The position numbers were made by a program, and so were the translations under genes. A stretch of 64,000 nucleotides of DNA from Parachlamydiales bacterium (GTDB lineage: Bacteria > Chlamydiota > Chlamydiia > Chlamydiales > Rhabdochlamydiaceae), in the NCBI GenBank assembly GCA_023265455.1, contig JAHFTQ010000007.1, positions 1 to 64,000 on the forward strand. Reading direction: 5' to 3'. Below are positions 1-8,675 of the stretch, piece after piece. The notes beneath the pieces are model-generated. The model was not told the DNA's origin. It searched no databases and was given only the letters and a program-made list of their open reading frames with translations. Within the stretch, counting starts at the first letter, position 1. Each line of letters opens with the position of its first letter.

Positions 1-119
1 CGTCCCCGTACCCCTGGCCGTTGGTATCTAAGTTCCCCTGAAGGTGACATTTTAACTTTGCTCGAAAAGGGACATTTTAACTTTGCTCAGGAGGGTGACA
101 TTTTATCTTTGCCTTGACA
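1..119. mobile_element. End of an IS21-family-like element (partial)
   Basis: Three imperfect direct repeats of a GACATTTTAACTTTGC-type motif lie at 44-63, 70-88 and 94-112, and the block ends at about 119 in TTGACA (reverse complement TGTCAAGGCAAAG). Multiple internal repeats ending in TGTCA resemble the multi-repeat termini of IS21 (istA/istB) elements. No transposase is inside the window; it would lie to the left of base 1. The terminus is 18 bases downstream of the menE stop. The family call is from memory of IS21 ends. Confidence 0.5.
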
Positions 120-136
120 CAAAAAGCACTGTAATT

Positions 137-1324
137 TTAGTCTACAGATTGTTTTGCAAGTGCGGTGAGCTTTGCGCGGTTGGGTTTGAGTCCTTCAAAT
201 TCGGGAAGTGGCAAGAGGCGGATGGGGATTTTGTATTTGGGCAGGTGAGGGCTGAGTTGCTGTTGCATCTGAAGAAAATCAAAAGAGGGTTTGACGAAGG
301 CGACGGGTCTTTTGCCGAACTCGGCATCAGAGAGGGGGACAACATAGGCTTCTTCACAGCTGCAGAAACGGCGGAGCGCGTCTTCGATTTCTTCGGGTTG
401 GATGTTTTCTCCTCCTGAGATAAAAAGGTTATCTTCTCTTCCTAAAAACTGAAATCGGTTTTGAACCCACTGTCCGAGATCTTTTGTCAAAAACCATCCC
501 TTTGAATTTAGGGGGAGATGGATTCCTTGTGTTTTTTCATAATATCCCTGGAACAAGACGGAGCCGCGGACCCAAATTTCGTGGTGGGGTGTGATATGGA
601 GTTCAGCGAACGGGTGGATTTGGTGGTTGGTGATGATTTGGGAACTCATCTCGGTCATGCCATAGGAGGGGAAGATGTTCCAAGGGGTTTCAATGTCGGG
701 AAGGGGAGCGCCTCCGAGGAGCAGGGTTTTTAAGCGGGGGAGTGCGGAGGGATTTTTTAAAAGTCTAAAGAGCTGGGTGGGGACTAAAGAGAGATGGGTG
801 GCGGCTGTCCAGTTTGAAGAGAGGAGTAGAGAGCATTTCGCAAGGTAGCATCTGAAGAGGATGCCAAGGCCTCCGACGTGAAAGAGAGGAAGGGTGAGTG
901 CCCACTGATCAGAGGGTTCAAGAGGAATGAGTTGATTTGAGCCGAGAGCGCTTTGAATGAGGTTGCCAAGGGTGTGGCAGGCGATCTTGGGTTTGCCTGT
1001 AGAGCCGGAGGTGTAGAGGAAAGTGGCGAGTTTATCGGGGTTCCAATTTACAGGACGGGGAGAGAGGGGCTGGGGCATTTGGGGAGTAAATAGGGTGGTT
1101 TCAAGCTCTTCCAGGGCGGGTACTACGGAGGGGAGGCGAGGGCTGAGAGGGCAGGCGATTTTGCCGGTTTTCCAGATCGCAAAGAGGGCTAAGAGGGTCT
1201 CGGGAGTCGAAGGGGCCCAAAGGGCGACGCGTTCGTGGGGAAAGGCGCGTATTTGAGCGCACATGCCTTCAACGTAAGATTCAAAGGTGGGATAATCCCA
1301 AGAGAAGTTATTGGTGATTAGCAT
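137..1324 (-). CDS. menE: o-Succinylbenzoate-CoA ligase MenE
   Basis: ANL-superfamily adenylating enzyme (395 aa, slightly short for the family) that activates o-succinylbenzoate with ATP and CoA in menaquinone synthesis. The phosphate-binding loop FLYTSGSTGKPK is at about residues 102-113, the YGMTE motif near 222, the TKDLG motif near 277 and the GREDNLFISGGENIQPEEIE hinge/C-domain motif near 295-314. It is the last gene of the minus-strand men cluster. Its ATG overlaps the stop of the preceding restriction gene by 7 bases (1318-1324), and the same sequence occurs at the menC stop, so menE was probably coupled directly to menC before the RM cassette arrived. Confidence 0.93.
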   Translation of the reverse strand: MLITNNFSWDYPTFESYVEGMCAQIRAFPHERVALWAPSTPETLLALFAIWKTGKIACPLSPRLPSVVPALEELETTLFTPQMPQPLSPRPVNWNPDKLATFLYTSGSTGKPKIACHTLGNLIQSALGSNQLIPLEPSDQWALTLPLFHVGGLGILFRCYLAKCSLLLSSNWTAATHLSLVPTQLFRLLKNPSALPRLKTLLLGGAPLPDIETPWNIFPSYGMTEMSSQIITNHQIHPFAELHITPHHEIWVRGSVLFQGYYEKTQGIHLPLNSKGWFLTKDLGQWVQNRFQFLGREDNLFISGGENIQPEEIEDALRRFCSCEEAYVVPLSDAEFGKRPVAFVKPSFDFLQMQQQLSPHLPKYKIPIRLLPLPEFEGLKPNRAKLTALAKQSVD

Positions 1325-1329
1325 GGCTG
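1318..1329. repeat. 12-bp direct repeat, downstream end of RM cassette
   Basis: TTAGCATGGCTG here is identical to 3066-3077. Here it contains the restriction gene stop and the menE start; the other copy contains the menC stop. The pair brackets the RM genes like a target-site duplication. Confidence 0.85.
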
Positions 1330-2187
1330 ATTTTGTTGGGAAAGGATGTGATGCAAGACTTCACTCCACCTTTGCTCAACATCTCGACCAACAACGAGAT
1401 CGTCTATAATTCCCTGATTATAGAGATCGATAAAACGGATGAAATCCGATACCCGGTGTTCCCATTGTTCTTTTCCATCCACGAAGACAATATGATAGAT
1501 TCTAGAGTCATGCTTCGCTTCATACTCCCGCAGTTCTCTTCCTACCAATAAGCATTCATAGACGGCATCACTCATTTTACTTCCACCCTTTGTCTTGCCC
1601 CAGTATTCTTTAATTTCCCAGACAACAAAGGGATTGACTAAGCAGGGGATGGCTCCATCCAGATTCCTGGCAGTTACGTGCAAATCTCGTTCCTTGAACC
1701 AGACACAACGGTGGTAAGGGTCAATATCTATGTTAAACCCAAATTTTGCAGCAATTTCTGAACTAATTTGAGTCACGGCAGCCACGAGTGATTGAGAAGA
1801 TTGATGATGATCTTGGCTTCGTGTTGCCGTATTTTCCACTTTGAAACCTAGTTTTTCACAGAAGCTCAAAGCTTCTGCTTCAGTTCTAAGGCACGATTTG
1901 AGAGATTCGAATTGGCGTTCGGAGTCGGCAAGATATTTAAAAAAAAGATCAGTCGTTTCTTGTTTTAAGGGGACACTACCATGAATTTTACATTTTTTAG
2001 AGTTTTTCTCTGTATCAAGTATGGCTAAAGAAGATTTTTCTCTAAGGTGGCCTAGCCAAAACTCTCGCAGTGTTTTTTCGTTTTTTCCAATGGATCGAAA
2101 ATATCTTACAACTTCCCACAGCTCATGTTGCCAACCCAAGTTTTGGTAATAGGTAGTGGACTCTTTGGTTTCAAATTGTGTTGTCAT
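1318..2187 (-). CDS. Putative type II restriction endonuclease (PD-(D/E)XK type)
   Basis: 289-aa protein directly downstream of, and overlapping by 17 bases, a D12-class adenine methyltransferase, the standard layout of a type II RM pair. It shows a plausible PD-(D/E)XK core: Asp177 (LDGAIP) followed by the strand VVWEIKEYW with Glu191-Ile-Lys193. No closer family or recognition sequence is recognised. The last three residues (QPC) and stop use exactly the codons that end menC (CAG CCA TGC TAA), indicating that the C-terminus comes from the insertion target. Restriction activity is inferred from context and motif, not from a family match. Confidence 0.7.
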   Translation of the reverse strand: MTTQFETKESTTYYQNLGWQHELWEVVRYFRSIGKNEKTLREFWLGHLREKSSLAILDTEKNSKKCKIHGSVPLKQETTDLFFKYLADSERQFESLKSCLRTEAEALSFCEKLGFKVENTATRSQDHHQSSQSLVAAVTQISSEIAAKFGFNIDIDPYHRCVWFKERDLHVTARNLDGAIPCLVNPFVVWEIKEYWGKTKGGSKMSDAVYECLLVGRELREYEAKHDSRIYHIVFVDGKEQWEHRVSDFIRFIDLYNQGIIDDLVVGRDVEQRWSEVLHHILSQQNQPC

Positions 2188-3010
2188 AGTTGGTAATAAG
2201 TAATTCGATGACTTTTCTATTCTGTGAGTCTAAATTGATTTCCCGCCTCGCCGAAATGTGATGTATGTGGAATCCTGAGAATAGATCTTTAACAAAATCT
2301 GTGTTGCTATTGCTAACGGCCCATTTGATGCCTTTAGCGTCGAGTTCGCGACAAAGAGCTGCCAGCCTAAAGTGGTCTTTTTCTCGAAATTGTTTAGAGG
2401 TATATCGATTGAAATCTGAATAACCACCCAGTTTGTAATAGGGGGGATCAAAATATACAAAATCATTTCTAGTAATGCCATCAATTCCAAACTCAAAATC
2501 ACTAGATTTAATTTCTACATCAGCCAGTAAAAATGATACAGCCTCTAGATTTTCTAGATTATAATAACGTCGATTATAAGCGCCGTAAGGGACATTAAAT
2601 TTTCCAGTTTTATTGACGCGGAATAATCCTCTAAAACAGGTCTTATTAAGATAGATGAATTGGGCAGCGCGCTCAAGTTGGTTTAAAGAGTAGGGATTAA
2701 CTGAACGGATTTTAAGAAATTCACTGCAGGTATTGACCATTTTTTCTAAATATTCAGCGACTTTTTTCCAGTCATTTTTTAAGGCTAAGTAGGTATCGAT
2801 TAACCATTTATTTTCATCGGATAAACAGGCTTTTTGAGGAGATAAAGTAAAAAACACACCTCCGCCACCCAGAAATGGCTCATAGTATTTTTCGAAAGAG
2901 CGTGGAAAAAAATCGACCAGCGCAGACGCTACGGTTTGCTTTCCTCCAGCCCATTTAACGAAAGGTCTCGCCACCTTGACTTCAGGAAATAACTGCAACT
3001 CAACACTCAT
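2171..3010 (-). CDS. Adenine-specific DNA methyltransferase, D12 (Dam-like) class
   Basis: 279-aa N6-adenine methyltransferase of the alpha/D12 class (Dam, DpnM, EcoRV type). The SAM-binding motif FVKWAGGKQ is at residues 17-25, with YEPFLGGGGVFF after it, and the catalytic DPPYY is at 188-192. It protects host DNA from the partner endonuclease encoded immediately downstream, whose start overlaps its end. A GAGGT-type ribosome site precedes the ATG. The recognition sequence cannot be read from the protein, though this class often methylates GATC or GATATC-like sites. It sits between menC and menE as part of an inserted cassette. Confidence 0.92.
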   Translation of the reverse strand: MSVELQLFPEVKVARPFVKWAGGKQTVASALVDFFPRSFEKYYEPFLGGGGVFFTLSPQKACLSDENKWLIDTYLALKNDWKKVAEYLEKMVNTCSEFLKIRSVNPYSLNQLERAAQFIYLNKTCFRGLFRVNKTGKFNVPYGAYNRRYYNLENLEAVSFLLADVEIKSSDFEFGIDGITRNDFVYFDPPYYKLGGYSDFNRYTSKQFREKDHFRLAALCRELDAKGIKWAVSNSNTDFVKDLFSGFHIHHISARREINLDSQNRKVIELLITNYDNTI

Positions 3011-3065
3011 TAATTACCTCGTTAACTTAATTTTCACTTTTTTCTGGGAAAGAGTAAACAGAAAT

Positions 3066-3077
3066 TTAGCATGGCTG
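3066..3077. repeat. 12-bp direct repeat, upstream end of RM cassette
   Basis: Identical copy of the 1318-1329 repeat, covering the last codons and stop of menC. In the ancestral arrangement one copy would have carried both the menC stop and the menE ATG. Confidence 0.85.
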
Positions 3078-3878
3078 TAGCCGTTTTCTATTTATGCGGA
3101 AATCTTTAGGGAAATGCAGAAGTCCGTGTTGGAGAGTCAGGGGCTCTTCGAGAAGATCTTCTTCTAGGTTTAAGAAGGTGCCGATTCCGAGAGGATGTGA
3201 GGGGATCTGGAGAGCTTGAGAGAGGGCTGCAATTTGATGCAGTCCAATGCTGGACTCATAGGTGCTGCTTAAAATGACGGGAGTCTGAGGGGGAGGAAGA
3301 CCCCGGACCATGGGTTTCCAGACAATGGTTTTTCCGAGGGGTTGATCATCGGAGGCCATTGGGAAGGGGGAGATGTCGTAGCCGGGATCTTCGATAAAAT
3401 CGAAATCTTCCGGAGAAAAGTGAGAGAGAAAGGCGAAGGTTTTTTCTTTGGTCCATTTAGCGCCGATATCAATGCGAAGGCGGAACCGATTTTTTAAGGT
3501 TTTGATGAGGTTGACTGCGGTGGGAAGATCGAAGGGGGAGATTTTGACTTTGGCGGTTTTGCAGCCGAAATCTTGGTTGGCAAGAGTTTGAATGTCTTGG
3601 AGAGTCCCCATGAGAAATAGACAGACAGGAGCTTGTAAAATGCGGGGAGCCGTTAGTCCAAAAAGGCCACAAGCAACAGAAGGGAAGAGAGGCCGGGTAT
3701 AGCCTTTTTGAACGGCTTTAAGCTGCGCAAGGGCGTCTAGGAGGGTCTCACGGTTTCTAGAAGGAAGCGGGGAGACTTCTGCCCAAGCTCCATGAGGGCT
3801 TTCGAGAAGAAGCCCTTCTTTGGGTCCATAGCCTCGCACATTCAGGCAGAAGCGATAAATTTTAAACGGCTTCAACAT
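3066..3878 (-). CDS. menC: o-Succinylbenzoate synthase MenC
   Basis: Enolase-superfamily enzyme (270 aa, on the short side) that dehydrates SHCHC to o-succinylbenzoate. Visible superfamily signatures are the KTAKVKI strand with paired lysines, the DIGAKWT metal-ligand strand and the FIEDPG strand. It lies in the men cluster, 21 bases after an unrelated membrane/U-box-like gene and upstream of the inserted RM pair. The short length makes the N-terminal capping domain compact. The identification rests on the catalytic barrel motifs plus cluster context. Confidence 0.85.
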   Translation of the reverse strand: MLKPFKIYRFCLNVRGYGPKEGLLLESPHGAWAEVSPLPSRNRETLLDALAQLKAVQKGYTRPLFPSVACGLFGLTAPRILQAPVCLFLMGTLQDIQTLANQDFGCKTAKVKISPFDLPTAVNLIKTLKNRFRLRIDIGAKWTKEKTFAFLSHFSPEDFDFIEDPGYDISPFPMASDDQPLGKTIVWKPMVRGLPPPQTPVILSSTYESSIGLHQIAALSQALQIPSHPLGIGTFLNLEEDLLEEPLTLQHGLLHFPKDFRINRKRLQPC

Positions 3879-3898
3879 CGTAACTATGCTCTAATCTA

Positions 3899-4855
3899 TC
3901 AATCTTCATAAAATTGCGTTGCAGGTGTGCCTTTGAAGATTAATTTACCGTGGGCCGAAATAATTTGTTTCCAATTTAAATTAAAATTCATGACATGTGT
4001 CGATATTCCATTTTCTTTATCTTCATTTCCAATTGGATCAGCGCCAAAATAATTGTAAAATTGAACTCGAAGACCATTTAACTCAGCGAAAGTTAATTTG
4101 CCTTCCGAATGCAAGTGGTCCAGTCCTTTAAGATGTTTTTCATAGGATACTTTTAGTTGGTTTTCAACAACTTCTAGCTGCAATTTTGTTAAAATATAAT
4201 CACTAGAATTTTCTTCCAATTTACCTAAGTCCTGCTGCAAAAGATGCTGATACCTTTTTAAAATTAAAGCATTGAGTTCCAAATCAATGTTTGGATGATC
4301 TAAATCAAGTATTTCTCGTGTATGAGGGCAAACAACATTTCCATCTTTATCTGGTCGGATGTTCAATAAAGTATCTAAATCAATTAGATGCCCTGTCGAC
4401 AAACGTACGGGAATTTTTATAGGCGTGTAATTGATGCAATCGTTAAATTGATTTAAAAATTCGTCTTTTTCATGATTTTTAGATATAAAATCGTTTGTTA
4501 TAGTGCTTAACTTTAGAAATTTCCATGTTTTGAAAAAAGCATCTCTTTCATTGAGATTTATATAAATATAAACGCCAGCTGAACATCCTAGAATGACACC
4601 TCCGCTTTGTAAAATGGGCTTCCCCTTTTCAATTTTAAACGCATCTGCCGCCTTGGTAGTTGCAGCAAAACCTACAAATCCTCCAGCCACAACAAGGCTA
4701 ATTGGTAAAAGCCGCCCATGCAAACCTCCATAAGGACGTTCACGAAGATATTCGTAATGACGTTCCAAAATTGGCTTAAATGCATCAGACGTATAAAATT
4801 CAGTAAGGTTTTTGTAAGTTGTCAGATCAGGTCTAAAGGTAACTGGGTATGCCAT
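3899..4855 (-). CDS. Membrane protein with a U-box-like domain (putative effector)
   Basis: 318-aa protein I do not recognise as a whole. Two hydrophobic segments lie near residues 48-67 and 82-101. Residues about 145-195 resemble a U-box: IPVRLSTGHLIDLDTLL, then VVCPHTREIL, then the LDLDHPNIDLE stretch, which matches the U-box pattern of P-V-x-TGH, CP-x-T and a hydrophobic LIPN-like end. The C-terminal half is helical and charged. If real, this would be a membrane-anchored E3-ligase-like effector; expanded ubiquitin-related families are known in Parachlamydiales. It is inserted between menA and menC with a 114-aa partner just upstream. Confidence 0.55.
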   Translation of the reverse strand: MAYPVTFRPDLTTYKNLTEFYTSDAFKPILERHYEYLRERPYGGLHGRLLPISLVVAGGFVGFAATTKAADAFKIEKGKPILQSGGVILGCSAGVYIYINLNERDAFFKTWKFLKLSTITNDFISKNHEKDEFLNQFNDCINYTPIKIPVRLSTGHLIDLDTLLNIRPDKDGNVVCPHTREILDLDHPNIDLELNALILKRYQHLLQQDLGKLEENSSDYILTKLQLEVVENQLKVSYEKHLKGLDHLHSEGKLTFAELNGLRVQFYNYFGADPIGNEDKENGISTHVMNFNLNWKQIISAHGKLIFKGTPATQFYED

Positions 4856-4870
4856 TTTTATTCTCTATTT

Positions 4871-5215
4871 TTAAAGTTTAGCAATTTGCGATTGAACTAT
4901 AGACACGACACCCACAAAAATAATTAATCCCGAGGCAACAGCGCATAGGACAAAAGTCCAATTAGTTGGTGCATTTCGAGTTAACGCTTCTAGTTTTTTG
5001 TTAAAAAGTTCCTGTCTTTGATGTGGTAACGCGTGTGCCCATTCAAATTTTTCAAGATACGAAAGGTTCTTCACAGTGCCTTCTATATCTTTCCAAGTTA
5101 TTGGAATGACTTTTCTTTCTCCTTGATATAAATAAAGAGTTCCCCCTGGAAAAACCTTAGGACCCCATTCATCCAAGCTAATTCCTGCTGGCGGTCGAAG
5201 GGCAGGTGCGCTCAT
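4871..5215 (-). CDS. Hypothetical tail-anchored membrane protein
   Basis: 114-aa protein with a soluble N-terminal part and a single C-terminal hydrophobic segment (about residues 87-107, FVLCAVASGLIIFVGVVSIV) followed by a very short tail, so a tail-anchored topology is likely. No family is recognised. It starts at an ATG preceded by AAGGAGACTTAAG-type sequence (ribosome site) and is followed 15 bases later by the U-box-like membrane gene, with which it probably forms a transcription unit placed inside the men cluster. Confidence 0.6.
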   Translation of the reverse strand: MSAPALRPPAGISLDEWGPKVFPGGTLYLYQGERKVIPITWKDIEGTVKNLSYLEKFEWAHALPHQRQELFNKKLEALTRNAPTNWTFVLCAVASGLIIFVGVVSIVQSQIAKL

Positions 5216-5320
5216 CTTAAGTCTCCTTGTTTAAGTTGGTAAGAAATTCGATTTCTGATGATACGCTGATAAATTTTATATTTATAGAACTAAAAATTAT
5301 TTTAACTTTTATTCCTAGGC

Positions 5321-6178
5321 TTAGGTTGCAAGGATGGACCAGGAGAGGAGAAGGGTGAAGAGGACCATCAATTTGCCGGTTTGGGCAAAGGGGGTATTGA
5401 GCTTGCGAAAGTCGTGGAGGGTCCAGACGGCTTTTAAGGGAACGATGGCGGGGAGAAGGGTGATTAAAGGGAGATAGTAGCCATAAATGCAGGGGAGAGC
5501 GCAGCCGCCGATTAAGAAGAAGGTGTACTCACACCGGCCGAAGGTTTTTCCTAGGCGGACGGCTAGGGTTTTTTTTTGACTTTGGCGGTCTTCATCAATA
5601 TCGCGAAGGTTATTGAGCGAGATGATCGCTGTTGCTAGGAAGGCAGGAGCCAGGCCTAGGCAAAGGATGGGTAGCGAGAGCTGGTGTGTTTGCAGGTAGT
5701 AGGTGCCAGCCATGGCAATGGGGCCAAAGAAAATGAGAACGAAGAGTTCTCCCAGGCCTAGATAGGCCAGAGGTAGAGGACCTGTCGTATAGGCAAACGC
5801 CAAGAGAATCATCAGAAGGCAAGTGAGGCCGATGAAGGGTCCACCGATCCACATGAGGGTAGCGCTCAAAAGAGCGGTCGCTAGCGTGATGAAGATTAAA
5901 GCACGTCTCATCTCGGCAAGGGTGACAAGGCCTGCTTGGGTGACGCGGCGGGGGCCTTTTCTCTCGGTCGTATCAGAGCCTTTAATAAAGTCGAAATAGT
6001 CATTGGCCCAGTTGGTCAAGATCTGGATGGCAACTCCTGTTAGGAGCGTTATCAAGAAGGTCAGAAATGAAAAGGTGTTTGCTTTCCAAGCGAGGGCTGT
6101 TCCCATGAGAATGGGGGCTACACTGCAGATGAGAGTTTTAGGGCGGCTAGCTTCGATCCAAATTGCAACGGGCTTCAT
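5321..6178 (-). CDS. menA: 1,4-Dihydroxy-2-naphthoate polyprenyltransferase MenA
   Basis: UbiA-superfamily integral membrane prenyltransferase (285 aa) that attaches the isoprenoid tail to DHNA, giving demethylmenaquinone. The first Asp-rich motif is [12 protein letters not shown] near residues 61-72 and the second is [18 protein letters not shown] near 194-211; multiple hydrophobic helices lie between. Start and menB stop overlap as ATGA (6175-6178), so translation is coupled. A 105-base gap to the next minus-strand gene contains no gene. Confidence 0.95.
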   Translation of the reverse strand: MKPVAIWIEASRPKTLICSVAPILMGTALAWKANTFSFLTFLITLLTGVAIQILTNWANDYFDFIKGSDTTERKGPRRVTQAGLVTLAEMRRALIFITLATALLSATLMWIGGPFIGLTCLLMILLAFAYTTGPLPLAYLGLGELFVLIFFGPIAMAGTYYLQTHQLSLPILCLGLAPAFLATAIISLNNLRDIDEDRQSQKKTLAVRLGKTFGRCEYTFFLIGGCALPCIYGYYLPLITLLPAIVPLKAVWTLHDFRKLNTPFAQTGKLMVLFTLLLSWSILAT

Positions 6179-7002
6179 GGCTTCCTTTTGAAAGTTTTAA
6201 AGTTGGGTTTTCTTTTTTGGATGAAGGCGTTACGTCCTTCTTGTCCTTCGGCTGTCATGTAAAAGAGCATGGTAGCGTTGCCGGAAAGTTCTTGCAGTCC
6301 TGCCTGGCCATCGCAGTCGGCATTGAGGGCGGATTTGAGGCAGCGGATGGCCATTGGGGAGTGCTGCAAGATTTCATGGCACCATTGGAGGGTGGTGGTT
6401 TCTAAGTCTTCATAGGGAACAACGCAGTTGATCAGTCCCATGTCGAGGGCCTCCTTGGCATTATATTGCCGACAGAGAAACCAGATCTCGCGGGCTTTTT
6501 TTTGACCGACCATGCGGGCAAGGTAGCTGGATCCAAAACCGCCGTCGAAGGATCCGACTTTAGGGCCGACTTGTCCAAAGATGGCGTTGTCAGCAGCGAT
6601 GGTCAAGTCGCAGACGACGTGCAAGACGTGGCCTCCTCCGATGGCATATCCAGCAACCATAGCAATGACAGGTTTGGGACAAGAGCGGATTTGCCGTTGA
6701 AAATCGAGAACATTGAGTCTTTCCGTGCCTTGGTCATCGGCATAGCCAGCATCGCCGCGAACTTTTTGATCTCCTCCAGAGCAAAAGGCTTCTTTGCCCT
6801 CACCTGTTAAGATGATGACTCCGATGTCGCTATCGTATCTAGCATCTTGCAGAGCATGCATCATTTCATCGACGGTCTGAGGTCGGAAAGCATTGCGGAC
6901 CTGGGGGCGGTTGATGGTGATTTTTGCGACCCCTTCTCTTTTATGGTATTTGATATCAGTGTAGGTGTTACAGAGGGTCCATTCTTGGATTAAAACGGTC
7001 AT
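6175..7002 (-). CDS. menB: 1,4-Dihydroxy-2-naphthoyl-CoA synthase MenB
   Basis: Crotonase-family enzyme (275 aa, full length) that cyclises o-succinylbenzoyl-CoA. Family signatures include [12 protein letters not shown], the [11 protein letters not shown] oxyanion/active-site loop and the [11 protein letters not shown] segment, followed by [15 protein letters not shown], which is diagnostic for MenB. The start overlaps the menD stop as ATGA (6999-7002) and the stop overlaps the menA start the same way. Confidence 0.96.
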   Translation of the reverse strand: MTVLIQEWTLCNTYTDIKYHKREGVAKITINRPQVRNAFRPQTVDEMMHALQDARYDSDIGVIILTGEGKEAFCSGGDQKVRGDAGYADDQGTERLNVLDFQRQIRSCPKPVIAMVAGYAIGGGHVLHVVCDLTIAADNAIFGQVGPKVGSFDGGFGSSYLARMVGQKKAREIWFLCRQYNAKEALDMGLINCVVPYEDLETTTLQWCHEILQHSPMAIRCLKSALNADCDGQAGLQELSGNATMLFYMTAEGQEGRNAFIQKRKPNFKTFKRKP

Positions 7003-8675
7003 ACAAGGGCTCCTGCTAATGTCATGATTTTTGCTTTGATATTTTCTTCAATGCCGTGATGCAAAGCGCGATTTTCAGCACGGTTGGTTTTACATTCAAC
7101 GATGATTGTTTTCTCACTTTGGAAAAGGCGGGAGAGTTGAGAGGGATCAGTCAGGGCAAGGTAAGGAAGGCGGAACATTTTTGCAGCCTCTTCGAAGCGC
7201 CAGTTGTGGGCAGCTGCCCAATAGTTTTCGAACATCTCTTTTTTCTCGGCAATCGGCAGAAAAGAGAAAATCCCTCCTCCTTGGTTGTTGATGATGAGCA
7301 AAAGGATGGGAACTTTGCTTTTATGTAAGAGCGGCAAAGAGTTGAGATCATGAAGAGCGGTCTGGTCACCGATGATGGCGCAGATCGGCCTGTTGGCTCC
7401 TTCGGCAAGGCCGACAATCGTCGCAATATTGCCGTCAATTCCAGCAGCTGCTCTTTTTCCAAAAATTGGGCCTCGATGAAAACGGGGGAAAAAGAATTGG
7501 TCAGCATCGCGGACCGGCATGCCATTTGCAGCAAAGAAGGCGTAGTGAGGGGGAAGGTGGTGGTGGAGGAATCTTAAGATTCCGGGCTCAGAGGCTGAAG
7601 GGATGAACTCATCGATGTGGCCTTCCACCACTTGGCTGATATTTTTCCAATGGCTCAGCCAAGAGGGGCGGCGTGAGAGTCCATGAAGAATGAGTTCTGC
7701 AAAGAGGGTAGGATCGCATTGGACGCGATGGGTGAGCAGGTGGGCAGGGTCGTGTCGGAACGGATGGTCAGCGACCATGGCGTAAAGGGGAGGTGGAAAT
7801 TTCTCAATCCATTTGATCACCGGCTTGGAGACGATGCGATCTCCAAACTGAAGAATACAGTCGGGACGGAGGTGGGGAAGTGTTTTCAAGACGATATCGT
7901 AGTAAGGAATAACGTTAGGGTGCATTCCTTCGGAGCGCAGGCCCGACATGATGTCGGGGAGAATCGGCCAATCGAGGTGTTCAGCGAGAGAAAAGATCGA
8001 TCTTAGTGAGCGATTTGTAGAAAAAGCTCCTACCAAAATGACTCCTTGCTCACACTGGGAGAGTTTTTTAGCCCACTGCTCGCAGAGGGAAGGCGGCAGC
8101 GTTAATTGACCTGAGTCGTAATGAGTAGATGGAATCGAGGGGGTACGCTCTCCGGATAAGAAGGGCTCACGAAATAGGCAATTGAGATGGACAGGGCCTC
8201 GAGGAGTGTGTGTGGCGCGAAAGACGGCTTGAGCAATCGTCGAGCCAATGAATCCTTGAGGCATATCGGAATCAGGACAGGGGATTTCAAAATACCAACG
8301 GGTATAGGTGCCAAAAAACTTGGTTTGATCGCAGGTTTGATTGGCTCCGCAGTCTCTGAGCTCCGGAGGACGGTCTGAGGTAATGATGATCAAGGGGACT
8401 TCATCTAAGTAGGCTTCGATCACTGCGGGAAAAAGATTAGCAATTGCAGTTCCCGACGTGCAAATTAGAGCCACAGGGGTTTTAGATCCTTTGGCATAGC
8501 CATATGCGTAGAAAGCTGCACCTCGTTCATCGAAGTGGATGGTTTTTTCTAAGCGATCTTCTTGAGCACAGGCATACACAAGAGGAGTCGATCGCGATCC
8601 AGGAGCGATGCAAACGCGCCGCACTCCTTGTTGGACTAAGTGGTGGACAATCTGCTGAGCGTAAAGGTCATTCAT
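6999..8675 (-). CDS. menD: SEPHCHC synthase MenD
   Basis: Thiamine-diphosphate enzyme (558 aa from this start) that condenses isochorismate with 2-oxoglutarate. The N-terminus reads [23 protein letters not shown], typical of MenD, with the TPP-binding [13 protein letters not shown] segment in the C-terminal third. I chose the ATG at 8675 because it overlaps the menF stop as ATGA (8672-8675) and matches the family N-terminus; a longer frame to 8720 would only add 15 residues overlapping menF. It is coupled to menB downstream. Confidence 0.95.
   Translation of the reverse strand: MNDLYAQQIVHHLVQQGVRRVCIAPGSRSTPLVYACAQEDRLEKTIHFDERGAAFYAYGYAKGSKTPVALICTSGTAIANLFPAVIEAYLDEVPLIIITSDRPPELRDCGANQTCDQTKFFGTYTRWYFEIPCPDSDMPQGFIGSTIAQAVFRATHTPRGPVHLNCLFREPFLSGERTPSIPSTHYDSGQLTLPPSLCEQWAKKLSQCEQGVILVGAFSTNRSLRSIFSLAEHLDWPILPDIMSGLRSEGMHPNVIPYYDIVLKTLPHLRPDCILQFGDRIVSKPVIKWIEKFPPPLYAMVADHPFRHDPAHLLTHRVQCDPTLFAELILHGLSRRPSWLSHWKNISQVVEGHIDEFIPSASEPGILRFLHHHLPPHYAFFAANGMPVRDADQFFFPRFHRGPIFGKRAAAGIDGNIATIVGLAEGANRPICAIIGDQTALHDLNSLPLLHKSKVPILLLIINNQGGGIFSFLPIAEKKEMFENYWAAAHNWRFEEAAKMFRLPYLALTDPSQLSRLFQSEKTIIVECKTNRAENRALHHGIEENIKAKIMTLAGALV

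Noticed and set aside
83..418. Plus-strand 111-codon frame opposite menE
   Set aside because: Antisense shadow of menE with no ribosome site and low-complexity composition.
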